Of a stretch of 64,000 nt of DNA, positions 1 through 11,870 are shown piece after piece. Position 1 is the stretch's first letter. Each line of letters opens with the position of its first letter. The notes under the pieces were generated by a model that saw only the letters and a program-made list of their open reading frames with translations, searched no databases and was not told the origin of the DNA. A program made the position numbers and the translations under genes. This stretch comes from Larus michahellis (Eukaryota > Chordata > Aves > Charadriiformes > Laridae), in the NCBI RefSeq assembly GCF_964199755.1, contig NC_133897.1, forward strand, positions 134,916,125 through 134,980,124, written 5' to 3'.

Positions 1-3000
1 TTTTCAGCAAGTAGCTGTTTGAGGAGAACATCTAACTGCCGGTAAAACACTTGTGATGACTGTCACACAGAGAAACTAAGCTGAATGAATAATTCACAGC
101 ACTTGAGATTTGTTGTGAATTTAGCTGCTTCTTCAGCTCATGAGCTTTTTATAAGTGGCGTGCAACTTTCTGTACGTTGTTATTTGATCCGAATCAAGTA
201 GGACTTTAACTTAGGAACAAACTAGGGGCACGACGATGAATATCTGTGGCAGAATCTGACCCTGCATTCATCTCTATGTTGTTTTCTCTCCCCAAGAGAT
301 GGAATTATACGTAGTCCAAGAGAAGCATTGACTACTGAGTGTATGACTGCAAGTAGTCCATGTGTGTTGTGTTTTGCTGCCTGGTGCCGTGCCTTGGACT
401 CTGGTGGTCAGAGAGGGGCCCAGATCTTCACGCATGGTTTTGCATTTTCTCAAGAGGCAGGAAGCGTGTCAGGGAGAGAAGGCAGATGGTAGAATTTATG
501 GTGATTCAGGAAATGTTAAACATGGTTCTTTTGGGCTAAGGATATTGCCCAAGTGTTATTCTTGAGTAAAGTTCTAATAAGAGGTGTTAACTGGCTTCAG
601 TTTCTGTCAAGTCAACATAGTTTCAGCTGTGAAATATTTCACAATGGTGTTGTCTGACAAATGACATTTCTTCTGTGCTGGGATGCTGTTGGTACCTTTT
701 GGGAGTTCTGTCTCTCCACTTTGTGGTAAGAAAAAATACTTAAGTTGCTTAGGAGCCCAAGTTTCATTGATTTTCCAAGAACATTAATCAGAGCATAGGT
801 CTCAGGCCAATCAGGCTCAGGCCAGTTCACTGGTTATCATGCCATATAAGATATTTCTCTGGGGATTTTATATTGATTCCTACCTAAGCACCTGAAAGGG
901 TTAGTTTGGTTGGTTTGGGGTTTTTTTGTGTGGTTGTTTTCTGTTTTTTTTTGTTTTATTTTGTTTTGTTTGGGGTTTTTTCTTTTCCAAATAGCCCAAT
1001 TTATATGGTGCTGCAGGGATATGAAAGGCTGGGGCTGGAAAAATACGAAAGTGCTGATGCAGAACTGTGCAGAGCTGCTATGTCAATAGGATATCTGCTT
1101 CTGGACTCTCGCAGGACAGCTAGTATTTTCTTTGCTTCTCTATTGCTTCTACCAGGCCTAGGGAGGCCCCAGAGAAAGTAGAGAAGGTTTGCATGTCTTC
1201 AGCCTCTTAATATAGACGTACCCTAAGTGATTCGCCTAGTGTCCATGGCACTGCAGCGCAGTGAACCCAAATCACCCCGCTTTGCTCCCTCAACATTTTC
1301 TGCCTAGGCAGGAAGAGAGAAAGCCATCAGTGGTGTCGGTGCACTCTGTTTTCAAGTCCTGTCTTGGTGCCCCTGGGTCAGAAATGAGATACGTGCTCTG
1401 CTTGTGAAAAGGCAGCACCTAGTAGAAAGCTGAGATGACTGGTTTTTTTTCTTCAGCCTTCCCAGGTAGGAATGTGGGCTTGGATCTTGTGCTCAATCCC
1501 TTCTTCTCCATCCAGGCAGCTTCGCAGTGGTATTTGTCACGCCTCAGGGTAACAGAACGACTTGTTTATCTGCTGCAACGAGCCCTGCTGAGTCTTCAGA
1601 GGAGTGGAATTACATTCTGGATGGCGACTTGGGCTCCAGCCACGTTACTGAACATTGGCTAAAATTTCCCCTGGTTGTTGCCTGCACTTTAGCCCCCATC
1701 AGTGGTAACAATGTTGGGAGCTTTAACACAGAAAAATCTGTGGAAGCTGTTGGCATTTTATCCACTGTGTCATCTTGCTGTCTTCAGCTGGATGACATGG
1801 TGCTGCAAATATTGTAAATATTAGCCTGCGCTCATGTTGTTTTCCCTGTCTGGTTCTGCTGGTAAAGCTTGGGTTCATTTTTATTGAAAGTGTGGATAAG
1901 ACAACAAAACCTTCTACTCCCATCCAGCATAAGACAACTGCCATTTATTCAAAATTTATCTTAAAAAAGAGATCAACCACAGTGTCTGGATTCCTCAGGG
2001 TTTTCAGTGTTCGGCTGCAGGAGCTGGCGAGGAGGGCAGCCGTAATACCATTTTAATAGTGGCTGCAACTTTTGCTGGCGCCGCTCTGAGCAGGGCAGCT
2101 CAGACTGGGCGGCACACGGCGCGAGAGGCGGCTACGGAGAACAGAGTGGGGCTGCCGACCCGCAGCCAAGGATGCGGTTGAATTTAAGTCTTGTTTTCAT
2201 ACCGCAGGTTCGGAATCTTTTGTTCAGCCAGGTTTAGGGACAGGGCGCTGGGTGCACTCTCTGTAAGTGTGATAATCACCTTGCACATCCGCTCTGTGCT
2301 GTTCCCTTGTTCTTCAGGAGGTTACACGGTCTGATGTCCTGCCATTCATGCCATGTGTAATTTGTGTCATCAGGGGAATCGTTTGGACAGAGGAAGAGAT
2401 TTTAATTAGGAGGGTAGAATTCCTTCAGGATAAAAATGGCTATATATTAGTGTCACACTGTCCCTTCTCAGCACTGCAAAGGAAAGGATGTGGATTAAAT
2501 ATTTAACGTGAAGTAAGAGAGGTTATTTAGCTGCACAAAACCAGATGTATTTCTGGAGGTACGTTGAAGACAATTCCTTACTGGGAATTTGCAAACCCAC
2601 ACCTCACCCAGTCACGCATGCACAGCCCCCCCCCCCCTCCAGTGTGTCCTCACAAGTCCTGGGACTTGCAAGAATGGGCCCTGGAAGTGGACATGCCGGG
2701 TGAGGACAGTTCCTTTCAGTCACTACCCTACTGTATAACAACTGCTGTGGACACTCACTAAACCCTGTCCATCGCACCGTGGCCCTGGGTTTTTTAAAGC
2801 AGGTGCTAAAAAAAGACATGAGGGTGGAATATGGAACACGATCCTGTATGCCATCCATTCCCTTGGGGATGGTAAGAGGGACTCGGGGGAACTAAAGCGT
2901 AAATAGAGCTTCTTTGCAGTGGTCACAGTTAATGCGTCTGCACGATAAAAGAGGGGTGAAAAAGGGGAAGGAGTTATGCAAAGCTGATACTGATGGAAAC

Positions 3001-3684
3001 CCTATTACTTAGGCAATGTTATTCAAGAACAATTTATCTGTGAGAAAATATGACACTTGTAATGTAGCCAACTCCTTTGCAAGCTGTAGAGCCAGCTGCA
3101 TAGGCTTGCCTGAGGCACTGAGTATGCCATCTGAGCAAGTTACAAGGAAATCTCTATTTAAATAAAAAGGAAAAAAAGTAGTTCATGAATATTAGGCACT
3201 CTGTGTCCTGCCAGAATGTTCTTTTTTCATATCAAGGCTCTGATTCTTCAGAAGAAATACTTTTTTGTCCTCTTTCAGACTGCTGACCGATTCAGTGGAG
3301 AGAGAGTGTAGGAAGCAAAAATCATACTTAGCCATGAAGTATCTCTGAAATAGAGCTTTCTGGATTGTCTTGTATTTCAAAGACTCATTCATGGGTACAT
3401 GGTGTGTGATTCAGCCACAAGCAGAATGAGATTCCTCTTGTCAAATTGCAGACATCTGCAATGTCTCCATCTGAGAGATCTGTCAACCCACCCTATAATA
3501 ATCAATAGAGAGAAATAAGTAACTACGTGGGACTGCTACTTCTAAAGTGTTTTGGATGTCAATGTAATATGAGGTGATTTGTGCCTGAGGAGTGCCTACT
3601 TCTTTCCCCTGATGGTAGAGACTTCTTTAGATTTAGACTTCTTGCCTTTCCATCCCTCCTTTTCATCAAAGCACCGTCACTGGC
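1..3684. other. Intergenic, no gene recognised
   Basis: Apart from a T/G-rich tract (about 915-985), a C12 run (2626-2637) and the CpG-rich cluster at 2010-2175, nothing is recognised. Confidence 0.5.
2010..2175. other. Short CpG-rich cluster
   Basis: About twelve CpG in 165 bp (GGCGCCGC, ACGGCGCGAGAGGCGGC, GCCGACCCGC) within AT-richer surroundings. Below usual CpG-island length. No open frame worth calling. Confidence 0.6.
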
Positions 3685-4006
3685 GCCTACAGGAAAGCTG
3701 GGGAGGGGCTGTTTTCAAGGGCATGTAGCGATAGGACGAGGGGCAATGGTTTTAAACTAGAGCAGGGTGGGTTTAGATTCGACATTAGGAAGAAGTTCTT
3801 TACAATGAGGGTGGTGAGACACTGGCACAGGTTGCCCAGAGAGGTGGTGGAGGCCCCAGCCCTGGAGACGTTCAAGGCCAGGCTTGATGAGGCTCTGGGC
3901 AACCTGATCTAGTTGAAGATGTCCCTGCTTACTGCAGGGGGGTTGGACTAGATGACCTTTAGAGGTCCCTTCCAACCCAACACATTCTATGATTCTATGA
4001 TTCTAT
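3685..4006 (+). mobile_element. CR1 LINE, 5'-truncated 3' end
   Basis: Starts with CCTACAGGAAAGCTGGGGAG, runs through the CACTGGCACAGGTTGCCCAG block and the end of the reverse-transcriptase frame, and ends in three partial copies of ATTCTATG (to 4006). The diagnostic hairpin is GATGTCCCTGCTTACTGCAGGGG, which differs from the CCATGGCAGGG type seen at 16888, 23533, 47048 and 60053. The copy is inactive. Confidence 0.95.
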
Positions 4007-7000
4007 AACCTTTTCTCAAACTTTTCTCCCATATTACTTGCTGGCTGCTGATTGCTCAATACCCCTTGATAGTACCCATCAGTACAGCAGCCTCCTAAAC
4101 TACAGGTGTCCTACGTACCACGAGGCGAGCTCTGCTGTGAAGTCTCACCGTGTTGGGTGTTGATAAGTTGGGATGACAGTGCAGCTGGTTGGTATTTTTT
4201 GACGAATATTTGTTGCTAGAAAACGACAGTTCACAGAAGCAAAAAGGCCTGGTAGGGGCATCCTGCCTCCAAACAAATTTTCCCAGTGGAGCTTTTTGCT
4301 TTGTGATACTGTGAGAGACAGAGCAGGCTTGATCGACTACTATGAATAACTTGGGTTCACGTCCTGTGAGTACTCTAGTTAGATTTGGAGGTTGAACTTC
4401 TCTCTGCCACACATGAATTATCCACTATCAGCTGCTCTAGTGAGTGTGGAAAAGGGAAGAGAAATGTCTTGCATTTTCCAGAAAACTTTGGGAGGTGTCA
4501 GCGTCATTGGGATCTGAAATGAGAACAAATGGTTCCTCTAAAAATGTGAAAGAGAAAACTGCCCAGGAGACCTCAGGAAAGAGACTAACAAATTTAAAAG
4601 CACCTCACGCTTGTTGATACAAGGGAGATGAGCAATGGAGTTTTAGCTTGATTTATATCAACCAATCACCTTTAAAAAGTCAAGTAATAAAATTATTTAT
4701 GTCAATAAAAAATTATGATTGGCTACAGACAGATTCAGTTCTAGGTGAAATACAGTTTACTCTGTTACATTCCTTGCTGCAGCAAACCCAGGTTGCTCAA
4801 TTGTTTCTCTGAAAGCCTTCATGAATATAACAGAAATGACACTGGAAAAGTAAAGGAGAGACTGAAATAATTTCTAAGCTTTTTTTATTTTCAAGGTGGG
4901 GACACACACTGTGTCTAACACACACTAAGCCTTGTGGCGAGTTCCTGCTGAGCTGGAGGTGCACACAAACGCTGGCGATGCTTGCTGTTGCTAGAAATGT
5001 GTCCAACTTTAGGTGACAGGGACAACTGAGTTTGTATTTAAAATACTGCCCGGCCCCAAACAATCCAAGTGCCGTGCATTGCCTTTGGAATAAATGAGGT
5101 GAAATACTATCACAGTGCAAGATTTAGAGTTGTTTGGCTTTTTTTTTGTAAACATGCTAGTGACCTTATTGTGAGTGGTAGGTGGCCAATAGCTGCTCAG
5201 TTAGCATTCAGTGCTATAATTAGCTATAAAGAGTTTTTACAGGATCAATAATTCACCCATTGATCTTTTACATTCATTATTTTGCATCTGAAGGGTGCCC
5301 AGGAATTAACCGGCAAATTATTTAGTTAGATGGTGGCCCGCGAGACCCCTGTCTGCTTCCTAAAAGATGAGGGGAGGAGACGTTGCAGGGATTTTAGGTG
5401 AATTACTTGTCGCCCCTTGCCTGCGGTTGGCAGGACCCAGCGGCAGGGAAATGCACGTTACCCGCTTCACCATTGATTGCAGCCAGCGCTGTGCTCTCTT
5501 TAGGCACCCGCTGGTCTGTATGAGTCTCCGGGGCTGACCTACACCGTTCTCTGCTTAAAGGCCTTTGGCAAGATCCCACATGTCTTTCTGAGAGCTTTGT
5601 TTGCGGGATGGTGTGGGAGAGGTGGGGGTGCAGGGTAACCGCGTCCACTGCCCCGAGTGCGTAAACAGTCCAGATAAAGGACAAGAGGCAGGTGGCAAAT
5701 TAGGACATGAACTTTTGTCTGTAGGACCAGCAGCCAGTCTCCTGTGTGGCCAAGCGACACAGCTAATCATCGGGAATTTGTATCCTCCCCATCCTCTCTC
5801 CTTGCCTGGCACCCACCCGCGGTCTTGCCTGCAGTTTTGCAAGGCGTTCACGCTGTTTCTCGTGGTCGGATCTCTAACAGAGTCAGTGCCGTTAAGTATA
5901 GAAGTGTCTGAAGGTGTGGACAAAAAGCCTGCGCAGAAGAGAGATAAACAAACAGCAGTGCAGCAGCTGCCACCAGAGCCGGCCTGTCTGGGGGTACCTC
6001 ACCCCAATCTAAATTATATCTACCTTGCTGTATGCTTAATTGAGGAAAGCAGCTTCCATGCTAGTATCTCCGTGTCAGTTCACGCCATACAGTAATTTTC
6101 ACCAGCTAAGCAGCATGGTTGTGCTCTTCTGCAGCAAATTTTAGTCACTAGGAAAACCCTTGTTTCCCCAGACCCCTTCCTTCTGCAACCTCTAATAAGT
6201 AGGAAGCTAGTTTTTAAGAAAAACTAAGTGTGAAGCTAGGAATTATGTTATATAAAAGGAAAAATAGCCAAACAGCAGCTAAACTCCAACTGTAGCATGT
6301 CTCTGTTTCTTGTTCTGCCTTCCTTCCAAACACCTTTGGAAACATGCCTGTTTCATGCAAGCTGGATTTGTATTTCAGGGAATGCATGTGTACTACTACT
6401 GTGCTATAAATAAATAAATATCTGCTGTACCGGGTCCTCTGACTAAGTCCATCCAACTTCCCTGAACCCTCCCACCTATGCTTTTTTTGCCTTTGGATTT
6501 GCACTGCCCGACCAGAGCAAAGAGCTCAACCCGCCCTGTGTCTCGGAGATAGCAAGGTGGAGGTCTTCCAACACTTTTGTCGTTTAAATAATGCTGTAAT
6601 CCGGTGCCAGTTAAAATGGGAAGAGTGTTTTGTGGGTTTTAAGACTGACGAATCACTCCAGGTTGTGTGAGTAATTAATTTGAAACACGCTTGCACACAC
6701 ACAAGTTGTTGGCTTAAGCATATCAGTTTCAGTAAAGCTGATGTGACTTCTGCATGTAGACATGGCCTAAAGCTCTGAGGGAACACAGGAGGGAAGGGAT
6801 TGCAGAGACGAGAGCTGAAAATACCGTGTCACAGCTCCTCTCTCTTCCTCCTTCTCTTTCTAGTTTCACGCTGAAGACTAACGGCATGAACATCTGACGT
6901 GTGGCATCCTGCACCTATGCCCAGCAAAGCTACTCTGATTATACTTCCCTAGCTTCTCATAGGAATCAAATGTCCGTTCTCAGGTCGATGGTGAAAATCT

Positions 7001-10000
7001 CTTTTTAGGGAAGATCACAGCCAACCTTGGAAAAAAATCTCCTGGTTTTGTTGCAAAGATGAAGTCAGTTTTATTACTGCAGCAATTTTATTGTCAGGTT
7101 TTTTTTAACTGAAATTTAAACTTAAATTTAAAGGGAGTAGCACAAATAAACTTCATGAAGATTTGTTGGAATCCTTTAAAGCATTTCTGTTGTCCAGGGT
7201 GCATTCCCTTTTGTGGTCCCTCATCTTGAATATTTTTGTAACATTCAGGTACATTCTTTATATTTGAAAGTAGAAATATTCAGTGAGGCGGGCATTCTTG
7301 AACCGTCAGAAAAAAAGTTCAAACTCATTTTGTTGACTACCCTATGGTATGGAGACTGGATTTGATAATCGCAAGAACTTACATCCGAAACTTAATTCTG
7401 GAGCCATACAAAGCATGCTGCTCCACTTATCTTCTCTACAAAGCTACAGCTTTGGGAAGAGCAGCTGTAAACTTTTCCTGAGCAAAGACTACAGGAGTTC
7501 TGACTACTTCCTTCTCTTTACTTCTTTTAACTTTATGCAAGGAAAATAATATGAGATATTTAGCTGAGGCAAAAACTCTCATATGGTTCTTCTATTGTAC
7601 TAGAAGAAATAGTTTGAGTGGGTTTTTTGGAGACCAGGATATTTGCCCCTTTTCCCAATCTCCCCAAAACAATCTACCAGCTCGGCTCTTGCAGTGGACA
7701 AGGAGCGGAGTTGTGTCAGCCTTCTCCTTTCCTCTCCGTCCTGATGCCCATTCACATCCTGGGGTAAATATTTGCTGCACAAACATTATTTTATTTCCAA
7801 ATTCCAGGGTAGATGCTACTGCAGCTGCAGAGGCAGTAAGGCTTCTTAGGTCTTTTCTGAGCTACTCTATCATTGTTAAATATCTAGTTCTTTTTTCTCT
7901 TTAAGAGCAGAAATTCTGGATTATTAAAGCTAAATTGCTGAATCCTGAGCTATTTCAAGAAGTCGTTAGTTCAAGACTCCAGAGATACTTCATCTCCATG
8001 TTATATTTTGGATCCTTAATAAGATGACTTGCAATTTGATGGGAACGCTTACTCTCTTCAAAGATGGTTTGGGGGATGTTAATGCTGGGAGTGGCAGAAA
8101 AATTACATTTATCACTGAAGTCAACTTGCGATTACACTGAAGTTTGGAAAACAACGGGGCTTATTTTCTGGCTGATGTGTTTGGTGTGGAGCAGCAGCGC
8201 AGCAAAAAATGGGGGGGGGTTAACAGCTTGTGCTACTCTCTGTGCATTAACTCTTCCAGTTTCAAGAAGAAAATCAAATCTAGCTGTTCTCCAGACAAAT
8301 AACCTTCCACAGTTTCTATTTTTATAATCGGCAGTTGTGTGTAGGGTGGAATATGAATAAAAACTAAGAGTTAATTTAGTCACATGCCTGTATTTTGTGC
8401 AAAGGCTGAATGGTGTCCATGCATTATAGAAGGGTTAAATATCCAAGGAAAGTTGCATCATGTCAGTTTTGAGCCAAGGTTTAGGTATTTAGCCTGTAAA
8501 ATCCTCAGGATAAGGGATTTTCAAGATTTTCTTTCAAATTCTGTTTAAATAGTTTATTTCAAATTGTTCCCTCTAAGTATTTACCACACAAGAACTGCAA
8601 CGTAGGTTTGCTGCCTGACAACAGAAGTGACTGAAGTACAAATGCAACTGTCACCATTCAAGTTGAGCGAAACATCAAAAGGAAGCAAATGACACGACTG
8701 ATAAAAACTAGCTTAGCTTTTAAAGAGGTTCCATTATTGTTAATCTAAGACGCTGTTAATGCAGGCAGTTTACAGCATCTTGCACTCTCCATCTTTCTCT
8801 ATGTATTTGAAGTTTCTTATCTTTAAAATCCTTGCTTCAAGGATCGTCTCTTTGCATTTATGTAGCACCCTGCGCGGCTGGGTCCTGGTCCAGGTCTGAT
8901 GCTATTGCAAATTGTAGTGATGCATCTAACAATAATAACGACTGGTGCAAGACATGGTGGGAAACCTGTTCTCATGTGCCTTTTCTGAAAAAAAAACACT
9001 TTTTGTCTTCAATCAGTTTATGATAATACTTGTGAAAACCATTCACAGAGAAAATAGCAATGAGGTAATTTCACCGATGAATCCCTTCAAAGACAAGTGG
9101 GTTTTAAGGTAGGAAAAAAAAAGAGAAACATGACACATATGAGCTGATATACATCTACAAAAAGGGGTATAAAACTAGAATGAAAAAGGAAAAAGTCATT
9201 GCTAACTAGCAAGAAAAGGCACATTGATGAAAGCAAGATGAAAAAACTGGGCACGCAGGCAAGTGGGAGCAGCACTGTGTAGGTTATTTGCTCTTAAACT
9301 TACTTTGGTTTATTACTGTTGGAAGTAGTAATGGTGACAACAGCGACAGCTCTAAAGTTTTACTTTGTGGTGTACCAGAGGAGGCACTGAGCTCTTCAGG
9401 CAGTGCTTGCAGCTTGCTGTTCCCTGGCAACCATCACACACACGAACCACAGTTTTTTGGTAAAGCTCGGTGCTTTAATTTTGGGGATAACATACCAGTC
9501 TAAGTGAGGGGGGACGAAGGACAGCACAAGGGATATGAGAAGTAGTTGTTACGGTCCTGGGAGCAGCTGAGGCACACAGAAAAAGTGATCTACTTAACTA
9601 CAGAGCTGCTACTCTGACCTTACAGTATACAAGGAGCTGTGTAATATGATAGCAGATACAGTCTTCTCGGAGTTATGATTAAAAGCTTCAGCTTCGGAGC
9701 TATGAACTGGAGAACACATTACTAGCAATGACACAGCTTAGTTATTACTGAATAACAGAGTTATTCACCAATATGACTCTGACCCAACAAAAGGGAATGC
9801 CGTTCCTGTGTTTGCTGTGGGTGAGCAGTGTGGACAAGACAGAGGAGCTCTTTTTGCTGAACCAACAAGCCTTGATATCAACTGGGGAAAGGAACTCAAA
9901 GACTTCAGCATGAAGGAGACTTGGAATTTCATTACATCACCAGCTGCCTTGAGAAAAATCTTTGAGAGGATCCGTGTCATGCTAGACCTTCCGAAGGGTA

Positions 10001-10086
10001 GGGGGAAAGGGCACAAGGGGTCCTGATGAGCTCCCTGCCCTCGGTGCAGGCAGAAGTGACTTTTCCAGTCGGTTTGGTAGAGATGG
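4007..10086. other. Intergenic, no gene recognised
   Basis: No repeat family is recognised. It holds the CpG-enriched stretch at 5400-5950, a short (AAAT)n at about 6406-6420 and a G10 run near 8210-8219. Confidence 0.5.
5400..5950. other. CpG-enriched interval with chance frames on both strands
   Basis: CpG is clearly more frequent than in the flanks (AACCGCGTCCACTGCCCCGA, CCCGCGGTCTTG). Frames of 164 codons (plus, 5601-6095) and 122 codons (minus, 5555-5923) overlap, which is what a GC-richer stretch gives; neither resembles a known protein. Confidence 0.4.
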
Positions 10087-10630
10087 TGTTGCAGAAGGAG
10101 TGATGCACTTCACTCATAAGAGAGAAGCAGCAGTATATTTATTGATATAAAAAAATGATTTAACAAAGTTTCATAGTAAATGCAACAGTGGTTTAACAAG
10201 ATTCGATGGTAAGGTACACTTGGTTATTTACTGCATAGAGGACAGGGTCAGACAGAGCTGTGAGGGAGACCCCCCCATTGAGCCAAGGTTCAGAAACGAC
10301 CCCCTTGCTTTTTAAACTCCTCTCAGAGAGGAGTCTAGGTGTGGCTGGATCCAATCCTAGTCCCAGAGTCAGTCAGTGGTTTATGTCTAAAGGATTACAT
10401 GTGCCCAATCAATCCTTTATGTCACTTAGCTAAGAATTTCAAAGTTTAGCATGCTGTAAACCACTTACTGAGGATCTCTTGAGGCAAGGAATCTCTCAAC
10501 CTTGAGGGGTAATCTTGAGAGGCGTCCCTACGCAAGGGGAGATCCTGGCATGCAGCCCGCTGCTGTTCAGGAATGCTCCGAAGGCTCTTGGGATGTTCAC
10601 TGTTTACGGGGGTAAGATGATTGACTTACA
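10087..10630 (-). mobile_element. Probable solo LTR of an endogenous retrovirus, minus orientation
   Basis: Read on the minus strand the stretch begins TGTAAGTCAATC and ends CTTCTGCAACA, giving TG...CA ends. It has a TATA-like TTTAAAAAG near 10310 and an AATAAA (plus TTTATT, about 10138-10143) roughly 170 nt further on, the order expected of U3, R and U5. It resembles avian ERVL-type LTRs from memory. No matching target duplication was found at these exact ends, so the borders may be off by some tens of bases. No internal retroviral genes are present. Confidence 0.5.
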
Positions 10631-11379
10631 GTCATGTGTGCACATTGACCACCAGTACTGTGGTTAGGTGGGCGCATTGCTCAAGTTAGGCTTTGGCTAT
10701 TGTGTTGTTATCTGTCTCCCCAAAACCACCTCTGAGCCCCAGATGCAGCCATCACGACTAGATGCACCCATTGCGACCACCATGGGCAGTTATTGCTTGG
10801 GCAGGGTTACGGGAGATACAAGTCAGGTTTGGGGCCCGGGGGGGACCCCACTGTCACAGATGGTAGCTGCAGCCATGAGGCTGGTTTGGTGAACCAATTC
10901 AGGCAGTTCTTCTACCAAGTCACTGGAAAACAGCTGAAGCCCTTACTCTTAGGAGAGACTGGAGGTCTCTTTGAAGTGGGGCTGCAAAGGGGCTTGCAGC
11001 CCCACTGCAGCAGGAGCTCTACTCTTTTTCTATCTTAAACCTTACCCTTCCCCTCACGTAGATTACTAGGAGTATGCTACTCTGACTTCAGGGGATGCAA
11101 GGATTTAAAAGATATTTTGAAGGAAGAATTTAAATAAAGGGATGGAAGCAAATTCTAAAGGGATGAAATTCAGTGTGCGAGACATGGACAAACTTAGTTA
11201 GATATCTGCCTTTGATAACATTGGCTAGGCAGGGCAGTACCTAGCCCCTATTGCCTGCACTGATGGCTTTGACAGAGGACCACAGGTGAAGTCATTTCAG
11301 CTGGAGAAAAGGGCTGAAGGAGCAGCTACAGGGAGACAACTGTGAGCTGTGTTGGAAGGGTCCCTCAGACTGGGAAGAG

Positions 11380-11870
11380 GTCATGATTGTATCTCTGGCT
11401 CTGGTCCTGTTTTATGTATTCGTTAATGACCCTATCACACAGAGTCCTTGTTTCCTAATGGAATTTGCTGACAACATGGTTTCAGGACAGAGAGGATTCC
11501 TACAAGAAGAGAGGGGATGACTGTGATAAATAAAGGGGTAATAGAAATACGATTAGATTTAACACTACAAAGTGCAAACTCGTGTTTAGGGAAGAATAAC
11601 AGCAGTTTCTTGCAATATAACAGGAGTTCATCTGTTGAAAATTACAGAGAAAAAAAGTCAGAAGCATCTATAGTAATAATGCAGAAAAAATTACTTAGGA
11701 TACTGAAATGCATCAGATGTTTCACTTCCAGTAGAGATTTCCACAGGGAGTAGCTCTGCAGGGACAAATTCCCCTATATACACCCCTCTGCAAGGCACTG
11801 GTGAGACCTCTCCTGCAGACTGGGAGTTGTCCTGGTCACGCATAAGCAAGTGTTACGAACTCACCTTATA
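11380..11870 (+). mobile_element. Ancient CR1/L3-like LINE remnant, reverse-transcriptase region
   Basis: Broken frames on the plus strand keep the order of the LINE reverse transcriptase: a segment reading VLFYVFVNDP, then FADN in place of the catalytic FADD near 11470, then a segment matching the KALVRP block at about 11795-11815. Stops and shifts interrupt it. The sequence to about 12110 (AGAGACCAATG, GCACAGAAAGAAG) may be its degraded 3' end, and the A/G-rich start near 11090 may be its upstream part. The frame at 11517-11753 is a piece of this remnant. Confidence 0.65.

Noticed and set aside
5601..6095. 164-residue open frame on the plus strand
   Set aside because: An antisense frame of 122 codons overlaps it and base composition explains both; no homology recognised.
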